Shown: in pieces, positions 34,441 to 43,945 of the stretch
Position numbering within the stretch: the first letter of the stretch is position 1
Layout: the number at the start of each line of letters is the position of its first letter
NCBI GenBank assembly: GCA_966211965.1
Contig: CBIHON010000006.1
Span: 62,001 to 126,000 of the forward strand
DNA from: CBIHON01 sp966211965
Lineage (GTDB): Bacteria > Pseudomonadota > Gammaproteobacteria > Burkholderiales > Burkholderiaceae_D
DNA: 64,000 nucleotides
Direction of reading: 5' to 3'
Position numbers and translations under genes: made by a program
The notes under the pieces: model-generated
Seen by the model: only the letters and a program-made list of their open reading frames with translations
Told to the model about the DNA's origin: nothing
Database searches by the model: none

Positions 34441-35712
34441 CTACAACTGAAAACTGACCGTCGCCGGCCGCCCAGCCAAGTCCAGCATCGCCGTTGCCGG
34501 CGCGGTCCGTGCAATCACGCGGCCGGCCCGGATCACCGCCAGGCGCGTCGCGCGCAACCGGATTGCTTCAACCGGGTCGCGTGCCTGCAGCAGCACCAGA
34601 TCGGCGCGGCAGCCGACCGCCAAACCATATCCCTCCAAGCCCAGGATTTTGGCCGGCACAGCCGTGACCGCGTCGAAACAGGCCCGCATCGCCTCTTGCC
34701 CGGTCATCTGGGCTACGTGCAAGCCCATGTGCGCGACTTCCAGCATGTCGCCGCTGCCAAGGCCATACCATGGGTCCATTACGCAATCGTGCCCAAAGGC
34801 GACGTCGATGCCAGCAGCCAGCAATTCCGGCACGCGCGTCATGCCGCGCCGCTTCGGATACGTATCATGCCGCCCCTGCAGCGTTATGTTGATCAGAGGA
34901 TTGGCGACGACAGCGACACCCGCTTCTTTCATCAGCGGAAGCAGCTTGGACACATAGTAATTGTCCATCGAATGCATCGATGTCAGGTGCGAGCCGGCAA
35001 CCCGTCCTTGCAGGCCCAGCCGCTGCGCCTGATACGCCAGGGTTTCGATGTGGCGCGACAAGGGATCGTCGGATTCGTCGCAATGCATGTCGATCCGAAG
35101 TCCGCGCTCGGCCGCGAGTTCGCACAGCAGGCGCACCGATTCCGCGCCGTCAGCCATCGTACGTTCAAAATGCGGAATGCCGCCCACCACGTCCACGCCC
35201 TTGTCGAGCGCGCGCTTGAGCTTGGCGAACGCCCCCGGATCACGCAGCACGCCGTCCTGCGGAAAAGCCACCAGTTGCAAATCGAGATAGGGTTTGACGC
35301 GTTCGCGCACGTGCAGCAACGCATCGACCGCCAGCAAACGCGGGTCGCAAATATCGACGTGCGAACGAATCGCCAGCAAGCCTTTGGCGACAGCCCAATC
35401 GCAATAGGCCAGCGCCCTCTCGACCAAGGCTTCCTGCGTCAGCAACGGCTTCAATTCGCCCCATAGCGCGATGCCTTCCAGCAGAGTGCCGGATTGGTTC
35501 ACGCGCGGCAGGCCATAAGACAAAGTCGAATCCATGTGGAAGTGGGCGTCGACAAAGGGTGCAGTGACGAGTTGGCCGGCGGCGTCGATGGTTTGCGCGG
35601 CATCGGCAACGAGTCCCGGCTGCAGTGCCGCGATGCGGCCGGCTTCGATGCCGACATCAATACCGCTGCGGCCGTCGGGCAGCGTGCAATTGCGAAGAAT
35701 AAGGTCGAGCAT
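34441..35712 (-). CDS. codA: Cytosine deaminase-family amidohydrolase
   Basis: 423 residues; converts cytosine to uracil and ammonia. The start at 35712 has GGAGT upstream. Metal-site motifs of the CodA amidohydrolases are intact: DAHFHMD near residue 55-60, IRSHVDICD, MHCDESDD, and FGHDCVMDPWY. It is the last gene of the uracil-degrading operon, behind the TetR-family regulator, which supports cytosine as the substrate, though related deaminases act on other pyrimidines or guanidines. Confidence 0.88.
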   Translation of the reverse strand: MLDLILRNCTLPDGRSGIDVGIEAGRIAALQPGLVADAAQTIDAAGQLVTAPFVDAHFHMDSTLSYGLPRVNQSGTLLEGIALWGELKPLLTQEALVERALAYCDWAVAKGLLAIRSHVDICDPRLLAVDALLHVRERVKPYLDLQLVAFPQDGVLRDPGAFAKLKRALDKGVDVVGGIPHFERTMADGAESVRLLCELAAERGLRIDMHCDESDDPLSRHIETLAYQAQRLGLQGRVAGSHLTSMHSMDNYYVSKLLPLMKEAGVAVVANPLINITLQGRHDTYPKRRGMTRVPELLAAGIDVAFGHDCVMDPWYGLGSGDMLEVAHMGLHVAQMTGQEAMRACFDAVTAVPAKILGLEGYGLAVGCRADLVLLQARDPVEAIRLRATRLAVIRAGRVIARTAPATAMLDLAGRPATVSFQL

Positions 35713-35773
35713 GACGATACTCCGATTCAATAAAAATTTGGGTACAACGCCTTGTTGTGCAAGAGTAGGCCAG

Positions 35774-36397
35774 TCAGGCCGCGATGCCGCAACCGCGCAA
35801 CAGAACCTCAATCAACTGCGCAGCCGCCGCCTGTGCCTGTGTGCCGCTCATCGCCGTCACCCCAAGCACCGCACATACCTGCGGCTCAAAATCCGCATAC
35901 GTTTGCGTCGCCGCCCATATCGTAAAAAAGAGGTGCCTGGCATCGACCTTGGCCATCTTGCCCTGCGCGATCCAGCCTTCTATCACGCGCGCCTTGCGCT
36001 CGACCAGTTCACGCAAATCCTGGCGCAAGTAATCGCCGATCTCGGGCGCGCCTTGCAGCATCTCATTGGCGAATACGCGCGAAGCATCAGGATGCGTGAT
36101 CGACATTTCCATCTTCGCGCGGATGTAATCGCCCAGTGCGGCGCGCGGTTCGCTGTCGGCGCGAATCGTATCGGTTTGCGCCAGCCACAGCGTCAGAATA
36201 TTGGACAGCACCGCGCGATAAATCGCGTGCTTGGTTTTGAAGTAATAATGCAGATTGGATTTCGGAATTCCCGCGCGCTCGGCGATCGCTGCCATGGTGG
36301 CGCCGGAGAATCCCGCGCGGGCAAAAACATGCTCAGCCGCGCGCAGGATATCCGCCTCATTGCTCAAGCGGATGCGCCCTTTGCCGGCTGTCGCCAT
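35774..36397 (-). CDS. RutR-like TetR-family regulator
   Basis: 207 residues from ATG 36397 (the open frame upstream overlaps upp and is not needed). The N-terminal HTH reads ILRAAEHVFARAGFSGATMAA and IPKSNLHYYFKTK. The ligand domain (QTDTIRADSEPRAALGDYIR, SRVFANEMLQGAPEIGDYLR) matches RutR, which binds uracil or thymine and releases its operator. Located inside the operon 7 bases after upp, it probably represses the operon at the operator at 39720-39733. Confidence 0.85.
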   Translation of the reverse strand: MATAGKGRIRLSNEADILRAAEHVFARAGFSGATMAAIAERAGIPKSNLHYYFKTKHAIYRAVLSNILTLWLAQTDTIRADSEPRAALGDYIRAKMEMSITHPDASRVFANEMLQGAPEIGDYLRQDLRELVERKARVIEGWIAQGKMAKVDARHLFFTIWAATQTYADFEPQVCAVLGVTAMSGTQAQAAAAQLIEVLLRGCGIAA

Positions 36398-36404
36398 CAA
36401 GCGC

Positions 36405-37037
36405 TCACTTGGTACCGAAAATGCGATCGCCGGCATCGCCCAGTCCGGGCACGATATAGCCGTGCTCATTGAGGCACTGGTCCACTGCCGCGGCGGTGAT
36501 CGACACATCCGGGTGCGCTGCCTGCAGCTTCGCCACGCCCTCCGGCGCTGCCAGCAAGCACACGTATTTGATTGTCGCGGCGCCGCTTTCCTTGATCCGG
36601 TTCAACGCGGCAATGGCCGAATTGCCGGTCGCCAGCATCGGATCGACCACGATCACCAAGCGCTCGCTGATGTCTTCCGGCACCTTGAAGTAATACTCGA
36701 CCGGCTCCAGCGTCTCAGGGTCGCGGTACAGGCCGACGTGGCCGACACGCGCGGTCGGGAGCACGTCCAGCATGCCGTCGAGCATGCCGTTGCCGGCACG
36801 CAGGATTGAAACCAGGCACAGTTTCTTGCCGCTGATGACCGGCGACTGGATGCTGGCGATCGGCGTCGTGATCGATATCAACTCGGTGGGCAAATCACGC
36901 GTCACTTCGTAGGCCAGCATCTGGCTGATTTCGCGCAGCAGGCGGCGGAAATTGTCGGTGGGGGTTTCTTCGCTGCGCATGTAGGTCAGCTTGTGCTGGA
37001 TCAATGGATGGTTGATTACGGTGAGCGATGTTGTCAT
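36405..37037 (-). CDS. upp: Uracil phosphoribosyltransferase
   Basis: 210 residues; makes UMP from uracil and PRPP. The start at 37037 gives the family N-terminus (VINHPLIQHKLTYMR). The PRPP loop is VVDPMLATGNSAIAAL and the uracil-binding end is GYIVPGLGDAGDR. Its position right after URC4 suggests that this copy is the URC6-type enzyme that feeds uracil into degradation, not only salvage. GGGGAT precedes the start. Confidence 0.93.
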   Translation of the reverse strand: MTTSLTVINHPLIQHKLTYMRSEETPTDNFRRLLREISQMLAYEVTRDLPTELISITTPIASIQSPVISGKKLCLVSILRAGNGMLDGMLDVLPTARVGHVGLYRDPETLEPVEYYFKVPEDISERLVIVVDPMLATGNSAIAALNRIKESGAATIKYVCLLAAPEGVAKLQAAHPDVSITAAAVDQCLNEHGYIVPGLGDAGDRIFGTK

Positions 37038-37154
37038 GGCTGGCATCCCCTTTCGGTTTGAAAAGTCCTGCGGCATTGATTGATGTTTCGAGAAATGATT
37101 CGTAGAGCAAATGCAAAAGCCATACGCCGGAAAGCGCCACGCTTTCCGGCCTGC

Positions 37155-38399
37155 TTAAAATACAGTCCCGTCACTCGCGATCTGCACCGGCGGTCCACCG
37201 CCCTTCCGCCGTTCTGCGGCAATTCTGCGGCCCGCTGCCCAGGTGCCGCCTTCCAGGATGCGCGCCAGGGGAAACGCGGCAGCATCCAGGCCCAACTTCA
37301 TCCGCACCGCATCCGCCAAACGATCCAGCGCAATCACGGTGAGGGCGCGCCATTCGACCACGGCAGGATCATCGACCGTTCTGCTGCTTGAAAAAAACGA
37401 TGCGTCGCGCGGCTTCAGCAGACCGAAATCCAGCAACAGTCCGCCATTGCGATATTCCGGCAGCCCGGTCAACTGGTCCAGGCCGATGACGCTCAGGCCG
37501 GCTTCTTCCAGCGGTTCCAGCAGCGAATAGGTGAGCCACTGCGTCAGCTTGTGAAACGGCACAAGGCCGTCGCCGGTGCCGAAGTGGCGCCAGCAATCGC
37601 CGAGCGAGACGCCGTCGAGCGCGATCCGGCCCGGCCATACCGGACCGAGGGCGCGCAACAGCGTGGCGAGAATGAATGATGCCTCGATTTGTCCGTCACG
37701 TGCATGCGCCGCCAGGTAATCGTACAAGTTGCCGAGGCGGGCCGGACTGCCGAATACCGCCGGCGTCGCCGCCGCGACCGTACCGAGGCGCTGCAGCAAT
37801 TGCGTGCGCCCCGCCAACCCAACCAGCGGATTATCAGCACCAACTTGGAAGGTCTCCGCCACGGCGCCAGTGGTCAGCGCCGCCAAAGCCGATGCGTCGC
37901 TGCGCAAAGCTTGCGCCGCATCGGACGATAATGCGCCGCTCGCAAACAGCGCGAGACTGGCAACGCCCAGGCCTTCAGAGCGCCCCAATCGCATCTGATG
38001 GGCACGATCCTCAAAGTGCCAATCAGGACCGGCGCCGGCATCCAGCAGCACGCTCGGAATCACCAGGTCGATGCGGACGCGTGCCCGCTCCGCACCTTGC
38101 AATCCGCACGCATCGGCAAGCGGGGTCCAGCGTTCGATGCCGCCTGCTTCGAAATGCCGCCAGCGGCTGTGATAAGGCACCTGCAAATCCGGATAGCGCT
38201 GCCGGATCGTCTCGGCGACGTAGGCTGCCGTGGCGTCGATCTGTTCCGGATGCCAAGTGAAATGCAGCGCCGCGCCATGTTCGGCCAACGCCATGATCTG
38301 CGCGCAATGGCTGCGCACCGCTTGTGCACACAGTAGCGGCGCGGCTGGATGATCGTCGGGGACCGGCGTATGCCAACCGGCTTGAGTCGGCGCGCTCAT
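37155..38399 (-). CDS. URC4 protein (DUF1688), uracil catabolism
   Basis: 414 residues, all one DUF1688 domain: YHSRWRHFEAGGIERW, LVIPSVLLDAGAGPDWHFED, GLGVASLALFASGALSSDA, and SLGDCWRHFG followed by FHKLTQWLTYSLLEPLEEAG. URC4 is essential in the URC route of uracil degradation known from yeast Lachancea kluyveri and many bacteria, acting with URC1; its exact reaction is not settled to my knowledge. Its start overlaps the URC1 stop (ATGA). Confidence 0.9.
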   Translation of the reverse strand: MSAPTQAGWHTPVPDDHPAAPLLCAQAVRSHCAQIMALAEHGAALHFTWHPEQIDATAAYVAETIRQRYPDLQVPYHSRWRHFEAGGIERWTPLADACGLQGAERARVRIDLVIPSVLLDAGAGPDWHFEDRAHQMRLGRSEGLGVASLALFASGALSSDAAQALRSDASALAALTTGAVAETFQVGADNPLVGLAGRTQLLQRLGTVAAATPAVFGSPARLGNLYDYLAAHARDGQIEASFILATLLRALGPVWPGRIALDGVSLGDCWRHFGTGDGLVPFHKLTQWLTYSLLEPLEEAGLSVIGLDQLTGLPEYRNGGLLLDFGLLKPRDASFFSSSRTVDDPAVVEWRALTVIALDRLADAVRMKLGLDAAAFPLARILEGGTWAAGRRIAAERRKGGGPPVQIASDGTVF

Positions 38400-39640
38400 T
38401 CGCTCAGCCCGCGCCCTTTTGCCTTGGCTAATTCCTCGCTCGATACCGGCGCTTCGGTTGCGAAATAACCCGCCGCGACCTTGGCATCCATCTCGACGCG
38501 CGCATCGGCCGGAATCAATTCATCCGGAATCGGCACCCGCTCCACCACTTCGATGCCCTGAGCGGTCAATGCGCCGTGCTTCATGTTGCTCATCGACGCC
38601 CAGCGGTCGATGCGCTTGATGCCAAGCCAATGGAATACGTCCGGCATCAGTTCCTGGAAGCGCATGTCCTGCACCCCGGCCACGCATTCGGTACGCGCGA
38701 AATAAGTTTCCGCGCGGTCGCCGCCAACCTGGCGCTTGCGCGCGTTATAGACCAGGAACTTGGTGACTTCGCCCAGCGCCCGGCCTTCCTTGCGGTTGTA
38801 GATCACCAGCCCGACACCGCCCTGCTGCGCCATCTCGATGCAGACCTCGATGCCATGCGCGAGATAAGGCCGGCAGGTGCAGATGTCGGAACCGAACACG
38901 TCCGAGCCGTTGCATTCATCGTGCACGCGGCACGCGACCTTGGTTTCTTCCTTGCCCAGCGCGCCGATATCGCCAAAGCAGTACAGCGTCATGCCGCCGA
39001 TCGGCGGCAGGAAAACCTTCAGGTCGTGGCGCGTGACCAGTTCAGGAAACATGCCGCCGGTCTGCTCGAACAGGTGGCGCCGCAAGCTGCTTTCCTTGAT
39101 GTTGAAACGCTTCGCCAGTCCGGGCAAATACCAGACCGGATCGATCGCCGCCTTGGTCACGCGCACATCGCCGTTTTCGGACAGGATATGGCCGTCCGGT
39201 TTCAGCCGGCCGGCAGCGATGGCGCCCTTCAGTTCGGGCATGTTGATGTGCGCCTTGGTCACCGCGATGGTCGGACGAATGTCGGTGCCGGCTGCGATCT
39301 GGGCGGCGAATGCGGTCGACACCATGTGACCGTAAGGATCGAGCGAGACGATCTTGTCGGGATCGGCCCATTGCGGATGCGGACCGATGGCCTCGGCCGG
39401 CGCGGTATTGGTGAAGTCAGGCCGATGATCGCGGTCGAGGCTGCCGGAAGCGATCGCCAGCGCACGGTAAATCGCGTAGGCGCCGGAGTGGGTGCCGATC
39501 GCGTTGCGATGTTGCGGATTGCTCAGGCTGGCGATGATGGGACCGCGTGTTTCCGGGCTGTCGGCGCCCCAATGGATTTCGTTGGAAGATTTTCCTCCGC
39601 GGCCTTGCGAGTGCGAGGTCAGGACAATGTGGTCGGACAT
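38396..39640 (-). CDS. URC1: GTP cyclohydrolase II-like enzyme of uracil catabolism
   Basis: 414 residues, twice the size of RibA. The C-terminal half (about 200-390) is the cyclohydrolase II fold, with zinc cysteines in DECNGSDVF and ICTCRPY, and GGVGLVIYNRKEGRALG matching the RibA catalytic loop. The N-terminal half (SHSGAYAIYRALAIASGSLD, DPYGHMVSTAF, TKAHINMPEL) is specific to URC1. In the URC pathway it is thought to open the uracil ring at the nucleotide level. First gene of the operon. Confidence 0.9.
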   Translation of the reverse strand: MSDHIVLTSHSQGRGGKSSNEIHWGADSPETRGPIIASLSNPQHRNAIGTHSGAYAIYRALAIASGSLDRDHRPDFTNTAPAEAIGPHPQWADPDKIVSLDPYGHMVSTAFAAQIAAGTDIRPTIAVTKAHINMPELKGAIAAGRLKPDGHILSENGDVRVTKAAIDPVWYLPGLAKRFNIKESSLRRHLFEQTGGMFPELVTRHDLKVFLPPIGGMTLYCFGDIGALGKEETKVACRVHDECNGSDVFGSDICTCRPYLAHGIEVCIEMAQQGGVGLVIYNRKEGRALGEVTKFLVYNARKRQVGGDRAETYFARTECVAGVQDMRFQELMPDVFHWLGIKRIDRWASMSNMKHGALTAQGIEVVERVPIPDELIPADARVEMDAKVAAGYFATEAPVSSEELAKAKGRGLSE

Positions 39641-39719
39641 GATTGAGTCTCCCTGCTTGAATCGTCAAAAGCGGTGCTGCGCAATGCGAGATGTCCTGCT
39701 GCTGGCCGTTTTTAAAACC

Positions 39720-39750
39720 TGACTGAACGGTCAATTTTTCAAAAACTATA
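39720..39750 (-). promoter_or_regulatory. Promoter and RutR-like operator of the URC operon
   Basis: On the minus strand a -10 TATAGT (39745-39750) is followed 11 bases later by an inverted repeat TGACCGTTCAGTCA (39720-39733), close to the RutR consensus TTGACCA-NN-TGGTCAA. The site would cover the transcription start, so binding should block initiation. No clear -35 was seen. Confidence 0.5.
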
Positions 39751-39853
39751 GCACTTTTTCCAATCAGAAAATAAAAAAGGACATATGTAGGTCAGCAATG
39801 CGCAGCGCCTTTCGACAAATGCGAAACCTCGTCATGTCCAAAAAGACGCTTCG

Positions 39854-40291
39854 CTATTCCATTGAATTGACGGACACTGGCCTTCCGAGCACGGCAAATA
39901 CGTCTTGCGAATCCGCCGGACGTTCTATCGCAAGAATAGGGTAAACCTTAGTCAAATCGGCATACTTGGCCCATATGCCCGCCCCTCGTTTTCCTTCGGG
40001 CGGAGCAGATAGCGCCGCAAAGCCTTTCTCGCCATCTTCCACAGTCTTGATTGCCCGAAGACGTCCAGCGTAACCTACAAGATGATTCTTACCTTTTGAC
40101 GTGTAGTGCGCTGCATCAAAGCAGCAAACTCTGAGATAAGCGCCAAGTACCGAATGACTATGAACCCGTTGTCCGGGTGCTTGCCAAAGCTGCATTAAGA
40201 CCGAACCTGCAAGGTTAAATGAATCCCAAGAATTCACAACTGATCCGTATGACGTGAATCCTGCTTTGTCCAAGAACTCACCAATATTCAT
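39854..40291 (-). CDS. Hypothetical protein
   Basis: 145 residues beginning MNIGEFLDKAGFTSYGSVVNSWDSF. It has no signal peptide or membrane segment. The middle region (GAYLRVCCFDAAHYTSKGKNH, AGRLRAIKTVEDGEKGF) is polar and the end (LAIERPADSQDVFAVLGRPV) is plain. No family is recognised. It lies between the URC promoter and an inverted repeat, on its own, and could be an accessory gene. Confidence 0.6.
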   Translation of the reverse strand: MNIGEFLDKAGFTSYGSVVNSWDSFNLAGSVLMQLWQAPGQRVHSHSVLGAYLRVCCFDAAHYTSKGKNHLVGYAGRLRAIKTVEDGEKGFAALSAPPEGKRGAGIWAKYADLTKVYPILAIERPADSQDVFAVLGRPVSVNSME

Positions 40292-40338
40292 CTCTTGCCT
40301 CCATCGTTATCTTGCGAGCGGCTCACGCAGTGGTAGTG

Positions 40339-40395
40339 GTAGGGCGGGTACAACCCGCGCAAAAGCACGAGCCGCGCGGGTTGTACCCGCCCTAC
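40339..40395. repeat. Perfect 22-base inverted repeat (REP-like)
   Basis: GTAGGGCGGGTACAACCCGC... at 40339-40360 is exactly complementary to 40374-40395, with a 13-base spacer. The GTAGGGCGGGTACAACCC core is of the kind dispersed in many proteobacterial genomes. Confidence 0.75.
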
Positions 40396-40509
40396 GAATG
40401 TTATTGATGTCCCGCGAGATCAGCACTTCCTCGGCAGCGTTAAAGAAGCGCGGTGTCAGACGCTGAGTCTTGCCTACCCCTGCGGGAACGGCAACACATA
40501 TTCCAGCCA

Positions 40510-41655
40510 TTACCTCGGAATCGCCCCCTCCACGCCCTTGACGTAAAAATCCATCCCCTTCAACAACCCGATATCCGACTCCTTGCCGGCAGCCACGCGC
40601 TCCTTGCCCGCCTGATCCACGATCGGCCCCATGAACACATGCGTGGTCCCGGCAGTCAAGGCCGCCTTCTTGTCCTCAAGGAGCTTCTTGACATCATCAG
40701 GCACCGCCGCACTTACATTCTTCAAATCGATCGCGCCTTCCTTCACACCCCACCAGGTTTCGCCGCTGCTCCATTTACCGTCGAGCACCGCCTGGATCGT
40801 CTTCGTATAGTACGGCCCCCAGTTGACCACCGCCGATGCAAGATGCGCCTTCGGGCCGAACCTGGACATGTCCGAATCCCAGCCGAACGCCATCACGCCT
40901 TTTTCTTCCGCGGCCTGCAAGGTCGCAGCCGAGTCCGTGTTCTGGATCAGCACGTCCACCCCCTGGCCGATCAGGGTCATCGCCGCGTCGCGTTCCTTGG
41001 CCGGGTCGAACCAGGTCGAAATCCAGACCGCGCGCGTGGTCACTTTCGGGTTGACCGATTGCGCGCCGAGCGTGAAGGCGTTGATGTTGCGGATCACTTC
41101 GGGAATCGGGAAAGAGGCGACCACGCCGAGCTTGTTGCTCTTGGTGCTCTTGCCCGCCACGATGCCGGCCAGATAGGCGCCTTCGAACGTCTTGGAATCA
41201 TAGGTCGACATGTTGGGCGCGGTCTTGAAGCCGGTGGCGTGCTCGAATTTCACGTCGGGGAATTCCTTGGCCACTTTCAGCATCGGTTCCATGTAGCCGA
41301 AGGTGGCGCCGAAAATCAGCTTGTTGCCCTGGCTGGCGAGATCGCGGAACACGCGTTCGGCGTCGGCGCCTTCCGGCACTTTTTCGACGATGGTGGTTTT
41401 GATCTTGTCGCCGAAGACGGCTTCGGCGGCTTTCTTGCCGTTGTCATGCGCGAAGGTCCAGCCTGCATCGCCGACCGGGCCGACGTAGACGAAGGCCACT
41501 TTCAGCGGCTCGGCCTTGGGCGCTGCCGCGGCCGGCGCCGATGCGGGCGATGCTGCGGGCTTGGCTTTTTCCTTGCTGCAAGAAGACAGCATCAAGATGG
41601 ACGCGGCCAACAGCATGCCGGTTTTTAGCGAGAGTCGTTTTTTACCATCCAACAT
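40510..41655 (-). CDS. Bmp/Med-type substrate-binding lipoprotein of a purine nucleoside ABC transporter
   Basis: 381 residues with a lipoprotein signal peptide (LLAASILMLSSCSKEK; lipobox LSSC). It binds the ligand for the ABC transporter encoded upstream. The fold belongs to the BMP/PnrA family (KVAFVYVGPVGDAGWTFAHD, GKKAAEAVFGDKIKT, GAYLAGIVAGKSTKSNKLG). Neighbouring xdh and guaD point to purines or purine nucleosides; uptake specificity is inferred from that context. It lies 262 bases downstream of the permease gene, after a repeat. Confidence 0.9.
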   Translation of the reverse strand: MLDGKKRLSLKTGMLLAASILMLSSCSKEKAKPAASPASAPAAAAPKAEPLKVAFVYVGPVGDAGWTFAHDNGKKAAEAVFGDKIKTTIVEKVPEGADAERVFRDLASQGNKLIFGATFGYMEPMLKVAKEFPDVKFEHATGFKTAPNMSTYDSKTFEGAYLAGIVAGKSTKSNKLGVVASFPIPEVIRNINAFTLGAQSVNPKVTTRAVWISTWFDPAKERDAAMTLIGQGVDVLIQNTDSAATLQAAEEKGVMAFGWDSDMSRFGPKAHLASAVVNWGPYYTKTIQAVLDGKWSSGETWWGVKEGAIDLKNVSAAVPDDVKKLLEDKKAALTAGTTHVFMGPIVDQAGKERVAAGKESDIGLLKGMDFYVKGVEGAIPR

Positions 41656-41831
41656 AGGGATTCCTCCGAAGTTAATCTGAACAAGAAACTGAATTTATAT
41701 TGCGTAGGGTGGGCATGCTTTTACGTCCATGCCGCCACGACTTCCGCATCGGGACAAACACGTGCCCACCCGGCAAACCACCATCTTCAAGAGTGCGGCC
41801 TGATTTTGATGTAAGCAATAGGAGCGCATGA

Positions 41832-41878
41832 TTTCGTAGAATGGGTGGGGCCGCCTATGTGCAACCCATCCTACGAAA
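41832..41878. repeat. Inverted repeat between permease and binding protein genes
   Basis: TTTCGTAGAATGGGT (41832-41846) pairs with ACCCATCCTACGAAA (41864-41878) with one mismatch. A related GTAGGGTGGGCA motif occurs nearby at 41704. Probably another dispersed palindrome; it could also stabilise or end the upstream mRNA. Confidence 0.6.
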
Positions 41879-41917
41879 CAACCCTATCGACCACGTCAAA
41901 TTCAGGCCGCACACATC

Positions 41918-42850
41918 TTAAAGCGCATCCGGATTGAAATTCTTCCCCAGCGAAGCCGGAATATTCAAGCGTATCCAGTCCGGATTGCGTGAAATCAAAG
42001 CCAACACCACGATGGTGGCGACATACGGCAGCATCGCCATGAATTGCGGCGCGACTGCAATGCCCAGGCCCTGCAAATTCAACTGCAAAATCGTGACGCC
42101 GCCAAACAGGAAAGCACCGGCCACGGTGCGCCACGGCTTCCAGCAGGCGAAGGTGGTCAAGGCCAGCGCAATCCATCCCTTGCCGCCCGTCATCCCCTCT
42201 TGCCACAGCGGCGTATAAACCAGCGCAAGATACGCGCCAGCCAGGCCGCAACAGGCGCCGCCGAACACCACCGCATAAAAGCGGATCAGGCGCACCTGGT
42301 AACCCAGCGCGTGCGCCGATTCCGGCGATTCGCCGGTGGCGCGCAGCACCAGGCCGGTGCGCGAGCGGTTCAAAAACCATGCAAGCCCGGCGCAAAGAGC
42401 AAGCGTCATATACACCATCGGATGGTGCTTGAAAAATACCGTGCCGACGAAGGGAATATCCGACAGCCAGGGAATCGCACTGCTCATCGGCTGCAAGCTC
42501 AAGCCGGTGTAGGGAATGCCGGCGAAGGCAGAAATCCCGCCGCCGAAGATCGACAAAGCCAGGCCGGTCGCATATTGATTGGTCCCCAGCCACAGCACCA
42601 TCGCGCCGAAGAACGCCGCCGCCGTCATGCCTGCCAGCGCCCCCGCGATGAAGCCGAGCGTCGCGCTGCCGGTGCCGATGGTGACGGCAAAGCCTGCGAT
42701 CGCGGCGACCAGCATCATGCCTTCGGCACCGAGGTTCAGCACACCGGCTTTCTCATTGACCAGCAAGCCCATGGCCGCCAGCATCAGCGGCGTGCCGGCG
42801 TTGATCGTAGCGGCCAAGGCCGGTGCCAGCAATAGGAAAAAAGTATCCAC
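41918..42850 (-). CDS. ABC transporter permease, BPL_transp_2 type (nucleoside)
   Basis: 310 residues with about eight to nine membrane helices; family motif NEKAGVLNLGAEGMMLVAA near the N-terminus, then FLFGGVTILQLNLQGLG. It is one of two permeases that form the channel for the Bmp-type transporter. Its start (42850) follows directly after the stop of the other permease, so both are translationally coupled. Confidence 0.92.
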   Translation of the reverse strand: MDTFFLLLAPALAATINAGTPLMLAAMGLLVNEKAGVLNLGAEGMMLVAAIAGFAVTIGTGSATLGFIAGALAGMTAAAFFGAMVLWLGTNQYATGLALSIFGGGISAFAGIPYTGLSLQPMSSAIPWLSDIPFVGTVFFKHHPMVYMTLALCAGLAWFLNRSRTGLVLRATGESPESAHALGYQVRLIRFYAVVFGGACCGLAGAYLALVYTPLWQEGMTGGKGWIALALTTFACWKPWRTVAGAFLFGGVTILQLNLQGLGIAVAPQFMAMLPYVATIVVLALISRNPDWIRLNIPASLGKNFNPDAL

Positions 42851-43945
42851 TCACTCTCTCCAGCGTATGCGGTAAGCGATCAGGACATCGGCTGCCAGCA
42901 GGAAAAACAGCAGCATGCCCTGGAACACGCCGGTGATCGCATTCGGCAAGCCCAGGCGCGATTGCGCCAGTTCGCCGCCAATGTAAAACAGCGCCATGAC
43001 GAAGCTTGAAAACAAAATCCCGAGCGGGTGGAGGCGTCCGACATAGGCCACGATGATGGCCGCAAAACCATAGCCGGGCGACATCGATGGCAGCAGCTGG
43101 CCGACCGGGCCGATGGTCTCGATCGCCCCTGCCAGGCCGGCAGCAGCGCCGCTGATCAACAAGGCCGTCCAGAGCGTCCGGCGCTGCGAAAAGCCGGCAT
43201 AGCGCGCCGCCGGCGGCGCCATTCCGCCGACTCGCAAACGGAAGCCGCCGAGGCTTTTGCTGAGATAAAACCAGCCCGCTGACGAGGCGGCCAGCGCAAA
43301 TAAAAAACCCAAATTCAAGCGCGTGCCCGGCACCAGCGTCGGCAACAGCAAACCGCCTGATATCGGTTTCGATTGCGGGAAATTGAAACCCATCGGATCG
43401 CGCCACGGCCCTGTCACCAGGTAGCTCAGCAAGAGCTGCGCGACGTACACCAGCATCAGCGATACCAGTATCTCGTTGGTGTTGAAGCGGTCCTTCAGCA
43501 GTGCGGTGATCGAAGCCCAGACCATGCCGCCGAGCATGCCGGCCGCGACCACCAGGGCGATCGCAAAGCCGCCGCCGCTGGCGCTGCCATGGTCCAAGGC
43601 CAAGGCCATGCCGCCTCCGGCAATAGCCCCGGCCACCAGCATGCCTTCGGCGCCGATCGTCATCACCGAAGCGCGATAGCAGATCGCATAGCCGACCGCA
43701 CACAGGATCAGTGGTGTGCACTTCACGCCGATTTCCGTCCAGCCGCGCAGATTCCTGATCGGCTCCCAGAAAAACACCGCCAGGCCGGAGAGTGGATTCT
43801 TGCCGAGCAGAGCGAACAGCATCGCGCCGCACAATATGGTCAGGAGAAGCGCCAGCAACGGCGATGCATACGACATCGTGCGTGACGGCGCCGCGCGCAA
43901 TTGCAGGCTAAGCACCGGCCATCTCCGCGGCCTTTGCGCCGGCAT
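42851..43945 (-). CDS. ABC transporter permease, partner subunit (nucleoside)
   Basis: 364 residues with around nine membrane helices and the family motif ASVMTIGAEGMLVAGAI, and NEILVSLMLVYVAQLLLSYL. It is the second permease of the transporter. The start chosen (43945) overlaps the ATPase gene by 38 bases. A later in-frame Met (SRTMSYASPLL) is possible and would reduce the overlap. Confidence 0.9.
   Translation of the reverse strand: MPAQRPRRWPVLSLQLRAAPSRTMSYASPLLALLLTILCGAMLFALLGKNPLSGLAVFFWEPIRNLRGWTEIGVKCTPLILCAVGYAICYRASVMTIGAEGMLVAGAIAGGGMALALDHGSASGGGFAIALVVAAGMLGGMVWASITALLKDRFNTNEILVSLMLVYVAQLLLSYLVTGPWRDPMGFNFPQSKPISGGLLLPTLVPGTRLNLGFLFALAASSAGWFYLSKSLGGFRLRVGGMAPPAARYAGFSQRRTLWTALLISGAAAGLAGAIETIGPVGQLLPSMSPGYGFAAIIVAYVGRLHPLGILFSSFVMALFYIGGELAQSRLGLPNAITGVFQGMLLFFLLAADVLIAYRIRWRE

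Noticed and set aside
34384..35466. Open frame of about 360 codons on the plus strand
   Set aside because: It overlaps the phaP terminator and lies opposite codA.
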